This document shows, in pieces, positions 49,741 through 58,384 of a stretch of 64,000 nt of DNA (the first letter of the stretch is position 1; each line of letters begins with the position of its first letter). The DNA lies in the NCBI GenBank assembly GCA_036419695.1, contig CP143946.1:1200001-1264000 (forward strand), in the 5' to 3' direction. The DNA is from [Clostridium] symbiosum (GTDB lineage: Bacteria > Bacillota > Clostridia > Lachnospirales > Lachnospiraceae). Both the position numbers and the translations under genes were made by a program. The notes beneath the pieces were generated by a model. That model saw nothing but the letters and a program-made list of their open reading frames with translations. It was not told the origin of the DNA and did no database searches.

Positions 49741-50160
49741 ATGCAGGAAAATAAGAGCAGACTGACAGTATTTTACGACGGGACTTTCTGGATTGGGATT
49801 TATGAACGTATTTCAAAGAACGAACTGGAAGCATGTAAAATCACGTTTGGAGCCGAGCCAAAGGACTATGAGGTGTATGAATTTCTTTTGCAGAACTGGG
49901 CGGGGCTGAAATTCAGCCCACCGGTAAGCGCCGGCGAAAAGCAGGAGAAGAAGATTAATCCGAAGCGGATGAAACGGCTTGTAAAAAAAGAGCTTGATTC
50001 GCACGGTACAGGAACAAAATCTCAACAGGCTCTGCAGCTTCAGCGGGAAGAAAATAAGATGGTCCGCAGCAGGAAGAGCCGCGAACAGAAAGAGGAAGAA
50101 AAAGAACGCCATTTTGAATTGAAGCAGCAGAAAAGGAAGGAAAAGCACAGGGGCAGATAA
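49741..50160 (+). CDS. yjdF: YjdF family protein (DUF2992)
   Basis: 139 residues. The N-terminal ~60 residues have the YjdF core: SRLTVFYDGTFWIGIYERI, ACKITFGAEPKDYEVYEFL, LKFSPPV. The second half is a Lys/Glu/Gln/Arg-rich helix (REENKMVRSRKSREQKEEEK) likely to bind nucleic acid or form a coiled coil. The family is uncharacterised; its regulation by an azaaromatic-binding riboswitch, present here, suggests a role in handling toxic aromatic compounds. It is transcribed alone. Confidence 0.88.
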   Translation: MQENKSRLTVFYDGTFWIGIYERISKNELEACKITFGAEPKDYEVYEFLLQNWAGLKFSPPVSAGEKQEKKINPKRMKRLVKKELDSHGTGTKSQQALQLQREENKMVRSRKSREQKEEEKERHFELKQQKRKEKHRGR

Positions 50161-50213
50161 TTCCGCCAGCAACGAAGAGTACGCTTTGTGGATTATTCAT
50201 TGACACTCAATAA

Positions 50214-50262
50214 AACAAGAGAAGCGCGGGGAAGGAATTCCCTTGTGCTTCTCTTGTTTTTT
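50214..50262 (+). terminator. Terminator after yjdF
   Basis: AACAAGAGAAGC (50214-50225) and GCTTCTCTTGTT (50247-50258), perfect 12-bp stem, inner pairing of GGGAA with TTCCC, then T run. Confidence 0.88.
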
Positions 50263-50653
50263 CTGAAAATATGGGGGATGTAAATGCTTTTCAGAAATCT
50301 ATATAAAGTTTCATTGTTGTTAGTCGAAGCCAACGACAGTGTGCGCGCTGTTTTTAATCATTGGCCTCATTTATTTGATACGATAATCATAACTGGTAAT
50401 TGTGACCAATATTTGACCAATGTATAAAAAGAATCTAAAGCATTCTTACGAAAAAAGGAAGGATTTAGCAAGTTTGTTTACAATGGCCTGGTTTTGGTCT
50501 TTTTTGGCCGGTGAGTGGATATGCCTGTGATTTTTTAGTATAATGGAATTATCAGATAAAGATGGGAGTACGGCAGTGTTTTTGGGGACGGAGGGCTGAT
50601 TGCGGGGGGTGCCTGTTCAGACGCGCCCGGAGATACATAAGGGGGGGATACCA
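50263..50653 (+). other. Intergenic region upstream of the serpin gene
   Basis: About 390 bp without a gene; AT-rich. TATAAT at 50540-50545 with TGCCTG 17 bp upstream is a possible promoter. An in-frame upstream TTG (50600) of the serpin reading frame has no RBS. Nothing else supported. Confidence 0.4.
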
Positions 50654-51976
50654 ATGAAGAAACGAATGAAGGTACAAATGAAAACGCAAATGACAGGGAG
50701 AACGAAGAAGCGAATGACGGCGGCTCTGCTGTGTCTTACCATGGCGGTTATGGCTCAGTTTTCGCTTACCGGGTGCAGCGGGCAGGAAAAGATTCAGTCT
50801 GAGGCAATGATGAAAGGAATTAAACCGAATACGGTTGAGACAAGTATGCCGCTTGATGGTGAGCAGAGGATTGCAGTTGCAGATTTTGGCGTCCAATTGT
50901 TCCAGGAGAGTCAAGTAAACGGGAAAAATATTTTGATATCACCCGTGTCGGTTCTCTGTGCGCTTGGAATGACGGCAAATGGGACGCATGGAAATACGCT
51001 TTCACAGATGGAAGAAGTTTTCGGCATGCCGATTGGGGAGTTGAATGAGTATTTATACACGTATGTTAACAATCTGCCGAAGGGGAAAAAATACAAGCTT
51101 AATATAGCAAATTCGATTTGGCTTAAGGAAACTGTCACTGGGTTTAAACGGGATTTTTTACAGCTAAATGCTGATTATTACAAAGGAGATATTTATACCT
51201 TTTCTTCTGAGGATCCGATTATACAGGATATTAATCTTTGGGTTAGTGAAAAGACGGATGGGATGATAAAGGACATTCTGGATAATGGCGCTTCCAGAGG
51301 AGACGTTTTTCTGGTGAATGCCCTGGCCTTTAATTCCGTATGGCAGGAAATCTACAGAGAAAACCAGGTTAAAAACGGGGGGTTTACAACGGAGGATGGA
51401 AAAAAACAAGATGTTATAATGATGTATTCCCCCGAGGGAATATATTTGGAGGATGAGAAAGCAGAAGGATTTATCAAATATTATGCTGACCAGAAGTATG
51501 CCTTTGCCGCTTTACTCCCGGAAAAGGGGGTCTCTGTTTCTGAGTATGTTTCAACCCTCACGGGAAGGCGGCTGATGGATATTTTGGATCATGGGCAGAG
51601 GATTGCCGTAAGTGCAGCAATTCCTATGTTTGAAACCGAATATTGTGTAGAGATGCAGGATATTTTAATGGAGATGGGAATGCAGGACGCTTTTAACGAT
51701 GCAACAGCAGATTTTTCTGAAATGTATGATCTTGAAGAGAACCATTTTAATCGATTTGCAATCCAAAAAGTTGTGCATCAGGCTCATTTTGCCCTTGATG
51801 AAGAGAAGACGAAGGCAGGAGCTGCAACCGTTGTTGTGGAAACAACATCCTGCCTTGATACGTTCGAGCCCGAAGAGGGGAAAGAAGTCTATCTCGATCG
51901 TCCTTTTGTTTACATGATTATTGATTGTGAGACAAAACTGCCTGTATTTATCGGAACACTGATGGATGCGGAATAA
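50654..51976 (+). CDS. Serpin family lipoprotein (serine protease inhibitor)
   Basis: 440 residues from ATG 50654 (behind GGGGGGG). A long, very basic N-region with a repeated Lys/Met pattern precedes the hydrophobic segment and lipobox (SLTGCSGQ), so it is a surface lipoprotein. The serpin fold covers about 75-440: GKNILISPVSVLCALGMTANG, FLVNALAFNSVWQE, and the C-terminal FVYMIIDCETKLPVFIG. The hinge DEEKTKAGAATVVVETTSC fits the inhibitory pattern (Thr at P14, small residues P12-P9), though Lys replaces the usual Gly at P15. Counting from it places Ser-Cys at P1-P1'. Serpins of gut bacteria inhibit host or bacterial elastase-like proteases; this target is inferred. Confidence 0.9.
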   Translation: MKKRMKVQMKTQMTGRTKKRMTAALLCLTMAVMAQFSLTGCSGQEKIQSEAMMKGIKPNTVETSMPLDGEQRIAVADFGVQLFQESQVNGKNILISPVSVLCALGMTANGTHGNTLSQMEEVFGMPIGELNEYLYTYVNNLPKGKKYKLNIANSIWLKETVTGFKRDFLQLNADYYKGDIYTFSSEDPIIQDINLWVSEKTDGMIKDILDNGASRGDVFLVNALAFNSVWQEIYRENQVKNGGFTTEDGKKQDVIMMYSPEGIYLEDEKAEGFIKYYADQKYAFAALLPEKGVSVSEYVSTLTGRRLMDILDHGQRIAVSAAIPMFETEYCVEMQDILMEMGMQDAFNDATADFSEMYDLEENHFNRFAIQKVVHQAHFALDEEKTKAGAATVVVETTSCLDTFEPEEGKEVYLDRPFVYMIIDCETKLPVFIGTLMDAE

Positions 51977-52017
51977 TATAGCCGGAGTGACGGCAGAAAC
52001 CCGCACGTTGCGCGCGG

Positions 52018-52818
52018 TTACTGCGTTACAGGTCCTTCGACGGCATCAATAGCATCGATCACGGCAGCACGGAGGCCGCTGCGCTCCAGGGCGGCAACGC
52101 CCCTGATGGTAGTACCGCCGGGGGAGCAGACGGCATCCTTCATAGCGCCCGGATGTTCCCCTGTTTCTAACTGAAGCTTTCCGGTTCCCGCTATCATCTG
52201 GGCGGCCAGACTGTAAGCGGTGGTTCTTGTGAGACCGTGCATTACTGCGGCGTCGGCCAGGGCCTCCATGAACATGCTGGCAAAGGCAGGGCCGCATCCG
52301 CTGACGGTTCCGGCAATGGAAAGCTGGCTTGTCTCAACAAACTGCATCAGGGCAATAGGGGAGAAAAGTTCCTGTACCAGATTTAATTCATCATCGGTCA
52401 GGGAGTGGTGGTTTTCGCAGATAAAGATACCCTCGCCGATTGCGACCGGAGTGTTGGGAATCGTGCTCAGATGGTGGGTTCCCGGCAGCAGGATTTCTTC
52501 ATACTTTTCAAACGGGTAGCCCGCGGCTACGGAGAGAACGATTTTTTCCTTCAGGATGTTCTTAATGGGAGCGGTTACTTCCGCTATCATGTAGGGTTTA
52601 ACAGCCAGAACCACAATATCCGAATGTTCAGCCGTCTCTTCTGCGGTACGGCAGGGAGTAATCCCTCTCTGTGCTGCGTTGCGGCACAGCTTTTCCCAAT
52701 TGGCGGCACAGGCATAAATCTGTGACGGGGCGGTTACTTTCTTACATAAAAGGCCGTCGGCGATGGCCTGAGCCATGTTGCCGAAGCCGATAAAACCGAT
52801 TTTTGCAGTCGATGCCAT
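52018..52818 (-). CDS. proC: Pyrroline-5-carboxylate reductase
   Basis: 266 residues. N-terminal Rossmann motif IGFIGFGNMAQAIADGL (about 7-23), VLAVKPYMIAEV, the STIPNTPVAIGEG stretch, and the C-terminal signature VSGCGPAFASMFMEALADAA plus the block MKDAVCSPGGTTIRGVAALE. It reduces pyrroline-5-carboxylate to proline with NAD(P)H, the last step of proline synthesis, in the cytoplasm. proA and proB are not in the window. It is convergent with the serpin gene (41-bp gap) and divergent from clpS; the shared 200-bp spacer has a TATAAT/TATACT-rich stretch at 52929-52943 that could serve both directions. Confidence 0.95.
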   Translation of the reverse strand: MASTAKIGFIGFGNMAQAIADGLLCKKVTAPSQIYACAANWEKLCRNAAQRGITPCRTAEETAEHSDIVVLAVKPYMIAEVTAPIKNILKEKIVLSVAAGYPFEKYEEILLPGTHHLSTIPNTPVAIGEGIFICENHHSLTDDELNLVQELFSPIALMQFVETSQLSIAGTVSGCGPAFASMFMEALADAAVMHGLTRTTAYSLAAQMIAGTGKLQLETGEHPGAMKDAVCSPGGTTIRGVAALERSGLRAAVIDAIDAVEGPVTQ

Positions 52819-53020
52819 ATTGATTACCTCTTTTCTATTTTATTCTCTGCTGGTTTTTATTTCTGCTAATCAACTGTTACTAAATATACCATATCTCCCA
52901 CTTTTTTTCCTGTCTTTTTTTATGCAAGTATATTATACTATATGAAACTGATGCTGTACCCATCCGAAGGCCGGACTGCGGCGCAGCCGTGATAATATTA
53001 AGTAATGGAAGGTGTTTCAG

Positions 53021-53320
53021 ATGTCAACCCAGGGAGAAGTAAAACAGCAGATAAAATCACAGGTCAGAGAACCAAAACGATACAGAGTTATTATGCACAA
53101 CGACGACTATACCCCGATGGATTTTGTAGTCCAGGTCCTCAAGGAGGTATTTAACAAGAGACAGGAAGAGGCTGTCATGCTGATGATGATGGTGCACAAG
53201 GGCGGTAAGGCCGTCGTGGGCACTTATTCTTATGACATTGCCCTGACAAAGATAAGAACAGTGACGGCTTTGGCCGAGGAGGAGGGGTATCCTTTCCGGC
53301 TGACGGTGGAAGAACAATAG
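53021..53320 (+). CDS. clpS: ATP-dependent Clp protease adaptor ClpS
   Basis: 99 residues from ATG 53021 (behind GGAAGGTG); ATG 53012 has no RBS. Core motif YRVIMHNDDYTPMDFVVQVL carries the Asn-Asp-Asp that binds the alpha-amino group of N-degrons, and MMMVHKGGKAVVGTYSYDIA supplies the pocket His. The N-terminal ~20 residues are the flexible extension that engages ClpA. It delivers substrates with N-terminal Leu, Phe, Tyr or Trp to ClpAP. It leads an operon with clpA and aat. Confidence 0.95.
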   Translation: MSTQGEVKQQIKSQVREPKRYRVIMHNDDYTPMDFVVQVLKEVFNKRQEEAVMLMMMVHKGGKAVVGTYSYDIALTKIRTVTALAEEEGYPFRLTVEEQ

Positions 53321-53360
53321 GAAGACTCATGAATTGGACCCACGAAGGAGGCATCATAAA

Positions 53361-55799
53361 ATGAGAGTGACAAAAGAAGTGGCGGATATATTAAACCTGA
53401 CTTTTGACGTAGCGGTGCGGGAGCACCATGAATATGTAACTCCCGAACTGCTGTTATATGAGATTGCAGCCCAGGATACATTCCGGGAAGCTTTTGAAAA
53501 CTGCGGAGGGGATACGGACATACTCAGGCAGAATCTGCGGAACTACCTGGAGCAGCATATGGCTGCGGGCAGTCTGGATGACGGCCCGGAGGAAGAGGAC
53601 GGCCCGGAAGATTCTGCGGCGGAAGAGCAGACATTTGATGAAGAGAGGCCGGAGATGACGGCCGGTTTTGAAAACGTGCTGATCCGCGCACAGGAGACGG
53701 CTGATAACTGCGGAAAAGATGCGGTGGAACTTTCCCATCTCGTTTACGGTTTTTATTCTCTGGAGGAAAGCTATGCCATCTATTATATGGAAAGCCAGGG
53801 CGTGGGCAAGACGGCCCTGCTCCAGGAACTTTCGGAGATTTATGACAGGATTTATGAGCGGTATCAGGAGAGAAAAGCCCAGAGAGAACTTGAGAAAAAC
53901 GGTTCCGGCCGCGGAAAGCAGGACTCTGGAAACGGCCGTGGAAAAGGTGCGGAAGATAAATCCACCCGAGGCCGGGGAGAGACGGAGCCGTCCGGAACCG
54001 GTGATGAATTCGGCGGACAGGATGCGGGTGAAGCCCAGCCCGGCAGAAGCAGCAGATGGCGCCGTTATGTGACCTGTCTGAATGAGAACCTGGAAGGGGT
54101 AAATCCCCTGATTGGCCGCGAGGATGAACTGGAACGGACCATGCAGATCCTGTGCCGGAAGGAGAAAAACAACCCGCTTCATATCGGCGAACCGGGAGTC
54201 GGAAAGACCGCCATTGTCTATGGGCTGGCACGGCTTTTAGAGGAAGGAAAGGTGCCGGATCCGTTAAAAGGCGCCACGATTTTTACCCTGGATCTCGGAA
54301 CCCTGCTGGCGGGAACCCAGTACAGGGGTGATTTTGAGAAACGATTCCGTGAGATTATGGACGGCGTCATGAAAGAAGAAAAACCGATCCTTTATATCGA
54401 TGAAATCCATAATATCGTAGGCGCGGGAGCGGTGAACGGGGGCAGTTTCGATGTTTCCAATATGTTGAAGCCCTACCTTGCCGCGGGGGAAATCCGTTTT
54501 ATCGGAGCTACCACTTATGAAGAGTATAAAAAACATTTTGAGAAGAGTAAAAGCCTGGTGAGACGGTTCCAGAATGTTGAGATTAAGGAGCCGTCCGAAG
54601 AGGATACGGTGAAAATCCTGGAGGGGCTGAAAAAGCACTATGAATCATATCACGGCGTCAAGTATGGCAAAGGCGTCCTGGAATATGCGGTGAAGATGAG
54701 CGCCAGATATATCAATGAACGTTATCTTCCGGATAAGGCCATCGACCTCATCGACGAGGCCGGTGCATACAGACGCCTCCACCCGCAGGACCAGAAGACG
54801 CAGACCGTGGGGAAAGGGCTGATTGACGAGATACTGTCAAAGACCTGCCAGATTCCCAAACAGGTGGTGGAGAGTGATGAAGTGAAGAAACTGGCGACGC
54901 TGGACCGCAGGATTTCCACAAACGTATTCGGCCAGGACGAGGCCGTGGGACAGGTTGTGAATGCGGTCAAATTCTCACGGGCAGGACTCCTGGAAGCGGG
55001 AAAACCGCTGGCCAGCCTGCTGTTCGTCGGCCCTACCGGCGTCGGCAAGACGGAGATTGCGAAAACGCTTGCACAGGAACTGGGAATCAGGCTGATCCGT
55101 TATGATATGAGTGAATACGAAGAAAAACATGCCGTGGCAAAGTTGATTGGAGCGCCTGCCGGGTATGTGGGATATGAGGAGGGCGGCCTCCTGACGGAGG
55201 AAATCAGAAAGAATCCCCATGCGGTGCTTCTGCTGGATGAGATCGAGAAAGCCCATCCCGATATTTACAATATCCTGCTCCAGGTGATGGACTATGCGAC
55301 GTTGACCGATAACCAGGGAAGAAAAGCGGATTTCAGGAATATTATTTTGATTATGACCTCCAATGCAGGGGCCAGCCAGATAGGAAAATCTCAGATCGGT
55401 TTTGGCGAACGGACGGTGAAATCCGATATCATTATGGATGAGGTCAAGAAGACATTCCAGCCGGAGTTCCGCAACAGGCTTAACCGGATTGTAGTCTTTA
55501 ACGCAATGGACGACAGGATGGCGGCCGCCATTGTAGATAAGAAGCTGAGGGAGCTGGGAACGATGCTGGATGACAAAAAGGTTCAGTTTACCGTGACCGA
55601 TGCAGCGAAAGCCCTCCTGAAACAGAAAGGAATCAGCCAGGAGTACGGAGCGAGGGAAATCGAGCGCGTGATCGGGAGCGAAATCAAACCGCTGCTGGTG
55701 GATGAAATCCTGTTCGGCAGCCTGAAGCGGGGCGGTGACTGTCTGTTGGATTGCAAAGACGGCGCTTTTACCATCAAGGCGGGAAAGAGGAAGGGTTAA
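53361..55799 (+). CDS. clpA: ATP-dependent Clp protease ATP-binding subunit ClpA
   Basis: 812 residues from ATG 53361 (AAGGAGG upstream); ATG 53334 overlaps no RBS. Order: Clp N-terminal double repeat (about 1-160), an expanded Gly/Arg/Asp/Glu-rich low-complexity linker (about 175-230), AAA-1 with GEPGVGKT and ILYIDEIHNI, AAA-2 with GPTGVGKTE and VLLLDEIEKAHP, and an IGF loop (SQIGFGERTVKSD) for docking on ClpP. There is no ClpC/ClpB-type middle coiled coil, so it is ClpA. It unfolds substrates brought by ClpS and feeds them to ClpP, not encoded here. The linker is longer than in E. coli ClpA. Confidence 0.95.
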   Translation: MRVTKEVADILNLTFDVAVREHHEYVTPELLLYEIAAQDTFREAFENCGGDTDILRQNLRNYLEQHMAAGSLDDGPEEEDGPEDSAAEEQTFDEERPEMTAGFENVLIRAQETADNCGKDAVELSHLVYGFYSLEESYAIYYMESQGVGKTALLQELSEIYDRIYERYQERKAQRELEKNGSGRGKQDSGNGRGKGAEDKSTRGRGETEPSGTGDEFGGQDAGEAQPGRSSRWRRYVTCLNENLEGVNPLIGREDELERTMQILCRKEKNNPLHIGEPGVGKTAIVYGLARLLEEGKVPDPLKGATIFTLDLGTLLAGTQYRGDFEKRFREIMDGVMKEEKPILYIDEIHNIVGAGAVNGGSFDVSNMLKPYLAAGEIRFIGATTYEEYKKHFEKSKSLVRRFQNVEIKEPSEEDTVKILEGLKKHYESYHGVKYGKGVLEYAVKMSARYINERYLPDKAIDLIDEAGAYRRLHPQDQKTQTVGKGLIDEILSKTCQIPKQVVESDEVKKLATLDRRISTNVFGQDEAVGQVVNAVKFSRAGLLEAGKPLASLLFVGPTGVGKTEIAKTLAQELGIRLIRYDMSEYEEKHAVAKLIGAPAGYVGYEEGGLLTEEIRKNPHAVLLLDEIEKAHPDIYNILLQVMDYATLTDNQGRKADFRNIILIMTSNAGASQIGKSQIGFGERTVKSDIIMDEVKKTFQPEFRNRLNRIVVFNAMDDRMAAAIVDKKLRELGTMLDDKKVQFTVTDAAKALLKQKGISQEYGAREIERVIGSEIKPLLVDEILFGSLKRGGDCLLDCKDGAFTIKAGKRKG

Positions 55800-55804
55800 A
55801 AGAG

Positions 55805-56467
55805 ATGCCGGTATATCGTTTATCTGAAAAGGAAATCAGTTTTCCGGATCCGGTTCTTGCCGAGGACAACGGACTCCTGGCAGTTGGAGGCGATCTGTCG
55901 ATGGAACGCCTTCTTCTTGCCTATATGTATGGTATTTTTCCGTGGTATAATCCGGAAGATGAGATAATGTGGTGGTGCCCGAAGAAACGGTTTCTGATAT
56001 TTCCGGGGGAGATTCATGTTTCACGTTCCATGAAAAAGTATATGAAAAAGCATGATATCAAGCTCTGCCTAAACCGGGACTTCCGGGATACGATGCACCG
56101 CTGCAGGATGAAACGGGAAAATGCGGAGGGAACCTGGATTACGGATGAGATGGAAGAGGCTTATTACAGGCTGAACGAGAAGGGCTGGGCTGTCAGCGCG
56201 GAGGCCTTCGAGGACGGAAAACTGGCCGGAGGACTTTACGGTGTGTCCATCGGAAAATGTTTTTTTGGTGAGAGCATGTTCTCCGAGAAGGAGAACGGTT
56301 CCAAGACAGCCCTGATTGCCCTGGCGCAGATACTGGAAGAGAACGGGTTCCTGTTTATCGACTGCCAGTTTCATACGGAGCATCTTGAGAGCATGGGGGG
56401 AAGGTACGTCCCATGGGAGGAATACAATAAAATGCTGGAAGAGGGAACACACAGAAGTGAGTGGTAA
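55805..56467 (+). CDS. aat: Leucyl/phenylalanyl-tRNA-protein transferase
   Basis: 220 residues from ATG 55805, 5 bp after clpA; an in-frame ATG at 55751 lies inside clpA. Family blocks: FPDPVLAEDNGLLAVGGDLS, AYMYGIFPWYNPEDEIMWWCP, EGTWITDEMEEAYYRL, GGLYGVSIGKCFFGESMFS and FIDCQFHTEHLESMGG. It attaches Leu or Phe from charged tRNA to proteins with N-terminal Lys or Arg, creating primary N-degrons read by ClpS. With clpS and clpA it makes the whole bacterial Leu/N-degron route in one operon. Confidence 0.95.
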   Translation: MPVYRLSEKEISFPDPVLAEDNGLLAVGGDLSMERLLLAYMYGIFPWYNPEDEIMWWCPKKRFLIFPGEIHVSRSMKKYMKKHDIKLCLNRDFRDTMHRCRMKRENAEGTWITDEMEEAYYRLNEKGWAVSAEAFEDGKLAGGLYGVSIGKCFFGESMFSEKENGSKTALIALAQILEENGFLFIDCQFHTEHLESMGGRYVPWEEYNKMLEEGTHRSEW

Positions 56468-57953
56468 AAAGAGAACACTGGTACGCAAACCGGATTATTT
56501 TGACCGTTTCAGGTGTACGGCTTCGGCCTGCAGCGACAACTGCTGCATCGGCTGGGAAATTGACATTGATGAAAAGACGGCCGGGAGATATAAGAATGTC
56601 TCCGGGGAGCTGGGAAAAAAGCTTCGGGAAATGATTTCATGGCCGGGAGGAGAAGAAATTCAGGCGGAGGAAGTTCAGGCTGGGGGTTCTCTGTCCGGGA
56701 GAAAGTCTCCCTCTGACAAAGAACCTCCTCACTTTATTCTTCAGGAGGAGCGCTGCCCGTTTCTGGATCGGGACAACCTCTGCGAGCTGATACGGAAATT
56801 GGGAGAAGAAAGTCTCTGTGATATCTGCAGGGAGCACCCGAGATATTACGAATGGTTTGACGGCCTGACCGAGAAGGGGGTGGGCCTGTGCTGCGAGGCT
56901 GCGGCAGGTCTTATCCTGGAATCTTCAAAGAAAGCAGAATTCGTGACGGAACTGGAAGAGCAGCCGGAATGCGGGCCGTTGCAGGGAGTGGAGCCGTCGT
57001 GGGAAGGGGAGCTGTTGCAGGAAGCAAACCTGTTGCAGAAAGTGGAGCCATTACAGGAAGGAAAGCAATGGGATCCTCTTCTTACCGGACTGTTGGCAGC
57101 GCGTGAAACAGCATTCCAACTGCTTCAGAACAGGGAAATTCCATTGAATGAAAGACTTGCCCTCTATCTGATGTTCTCCGAGGATATCCAGGACTATCTG
57201 AGCATGTACGCCGATTCTCAGGAAACTCTGCCGCAGGAAGACGGCGGGGAAGCCGATACAGGGGAACAGGCCGGGGGACAGACCGAGGCAAAGACAGTTC
57301 AGGCAGGAAGAGAGGTCAGGGCGCAGACGGTGGAGCGGATCCGTGAGATTGCGGAAGAATATGGGGATCCGGAATTTATCTCCGGACTTTTAAATGACTG
57401 CAGGGAAGACGATAAAAGTGGGAGCGGGAACCAAAACAGGGAAAATGAGAAAGGTGAACCGGAGCATTTGCTCCCGGAAAAAGAAAGGAATATTGCGGTG
57501 GCTGCCGACAGATACCGGACGATACTACAGTTTCTACGCACGCTGGAGCCGGTTTCGGAACAGTGGCCGGAGCTTCTTGGGCGCCTGGAGGGAGAGCTTG
57601 AATCTGTTCTTGCTAAACAGGAGGAATTCTCAGCGTATTTTAAAGAACGGGAGTATCAGTATGAACATCTCGCCGTCTATTTTACATACCGGTATTATCT
57701 GAAATCCTGCTTCGACTGCGACCTTCTTTCCAGAGCCGTATTTACCGTGGCCAGCGTTCTGGTTATCAGACTGTTTGATATGGAAAAATATGCCGGAACC
57801 GGGGGTGTGACGTCGGAGGAGCAGATTGAACTCGTTCGGTATTATTCACGGGAACTGGAGTATTCCCTTGAAAACCTGGAGGCATTTTCAGAAGAAGTCT
57901 GGGAGGGAGAAACGTTCGCATTGGAAGACCTGCTGGAATTATTATTTACCTAA
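56457..57953 (+). CDS. FliB-like (flagellin lysine N-methylase) protein
   Basis: 498 residues from GTG 56457, which overlaps the end of aat by 11 bp. The N-terminus has the Cys cluster FRCTASACSDNCCIGWEIDI typical of FliB and YkgJ-like proteins, and further Cys in RCPFLDRDNLCELI and CDICREHPRYYEW. Middle parts are Glu/Gln-rich repeats (LQGVEP, LLQEANLLQKVEPLQEGK at about 57000-57070 in DNA) and a long acidic insertion (about 235-330). The C-terminal helical region (YQYEHLAVYFTYRYYLKSCF) is FliB-like. FliB methylates flagellin lysines in Salmonella, but no flagellar gene is here; many non-flagellar clostridia carry this family, target unknown. Translational coupling with aat is notable. Confidence 0.8.
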   Translation: MSGKKRTLVRKPDYFDRFRCTASACSDNCCIGWEIDIDEKTAGRYKNVSGELGKKLREMISWPGGEEIQAEEVQAGGSLSGRKSPSDKEPPHFILQEERCPFLDRDNLCELIRKLGEESLCDICREHPRYYEWFDGLTEKGVGLCCEAAAGLILESSKKAEFVTELEEQPECGPLQGVEPSWEGELLQEANLLQKVEPLQEGKQWDPLLTGLLAARETAFQLLQNREIPLNERLALYLMFSEDIQDYLSMYADSQETLPQEDGGEADTGEQAGGQTEAKTVQAGREVRAQTVERIREIAEEYGDPEFISGLLNDCREDDKSGSGNQNRENEKGEPEHLLPEKERNIAVAADRYRTILQFLRTLEPVSEQWPELLGRLEGELESVLAKQEEFSAYFKEREYQYEHLAVYFTYRYYLKSCFDCDLLSRAVFTVASVLVIRLFDMEKYAGTGGVTSEEQIELVRYYSRELEYSLENLEAFSEEVWEGETFALEDLLELLFT

Positions 57954-58016
57954 CCGGCAGGGACTCCGGGCCGGAGTTCAGGATGGGAACAGGCAAATAA
58001 AAGAGGAGAATCTCAT

Positions 58017-58361
58017 ATGAGAAAAGTGAAAATAACGGTTTTAAAGACAACATTAGATGAAGAACTGGCAAAAGAATATGGTGCAGAGGGCTTGTCGGCC
58101 TGTCCAATGCTCCGGGAGGGACAGATTTTTTACGCAGATTATGCAAAGCCGGAAGGATTCTGCGACGAGGCGTGGAAAGCCATATACCAGTATGCCTTTG
58201 CCCTGGCCCATGGCGCGGGAAATGAAGTGTTTTATTATGGCGACTGGATCAGAAAGCCGGGCGTGGCGATCTGCAGCTGCAACGACGGTCTGCGTCCCGT
58301 TATCTTTAAGCTGGAAGCCACCGACGAGGAATCCCGGATCGATTATGAGCCGGTGAGATAA
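58017..58361 (+). CDS. TIGR04076 family protein
   Basis: 114 residues. The whole protein matches the small TIGR04076 family as I know it: KVKITVLKTTLDEELAKEYG at the start, CPMLREGQIF, FCDEAWKAIYQYAFALAHG, and GVAICSCNDGLRPVIFKLE with Cys residues near the end. Members are often found beside reductases or redox-active proteins; function unknown. RBS AGAGGAGAA. The next gene, also a small Cys protein, follows 23 bp later. Confidence 0.85.
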   Translation: MRKVKITVLKTTLDEELAKEYGAEGLSACPMLREGQIFYADYAKPEGFCDEAWKAIYQYAFALAHGAGNEVFYYGDWIRKPGVAICSCNDGLRPVIFKLEATDEESRIDYEPVR

Positions 58362-58384
58362 GGAAACATACAGGGGGATAACAA

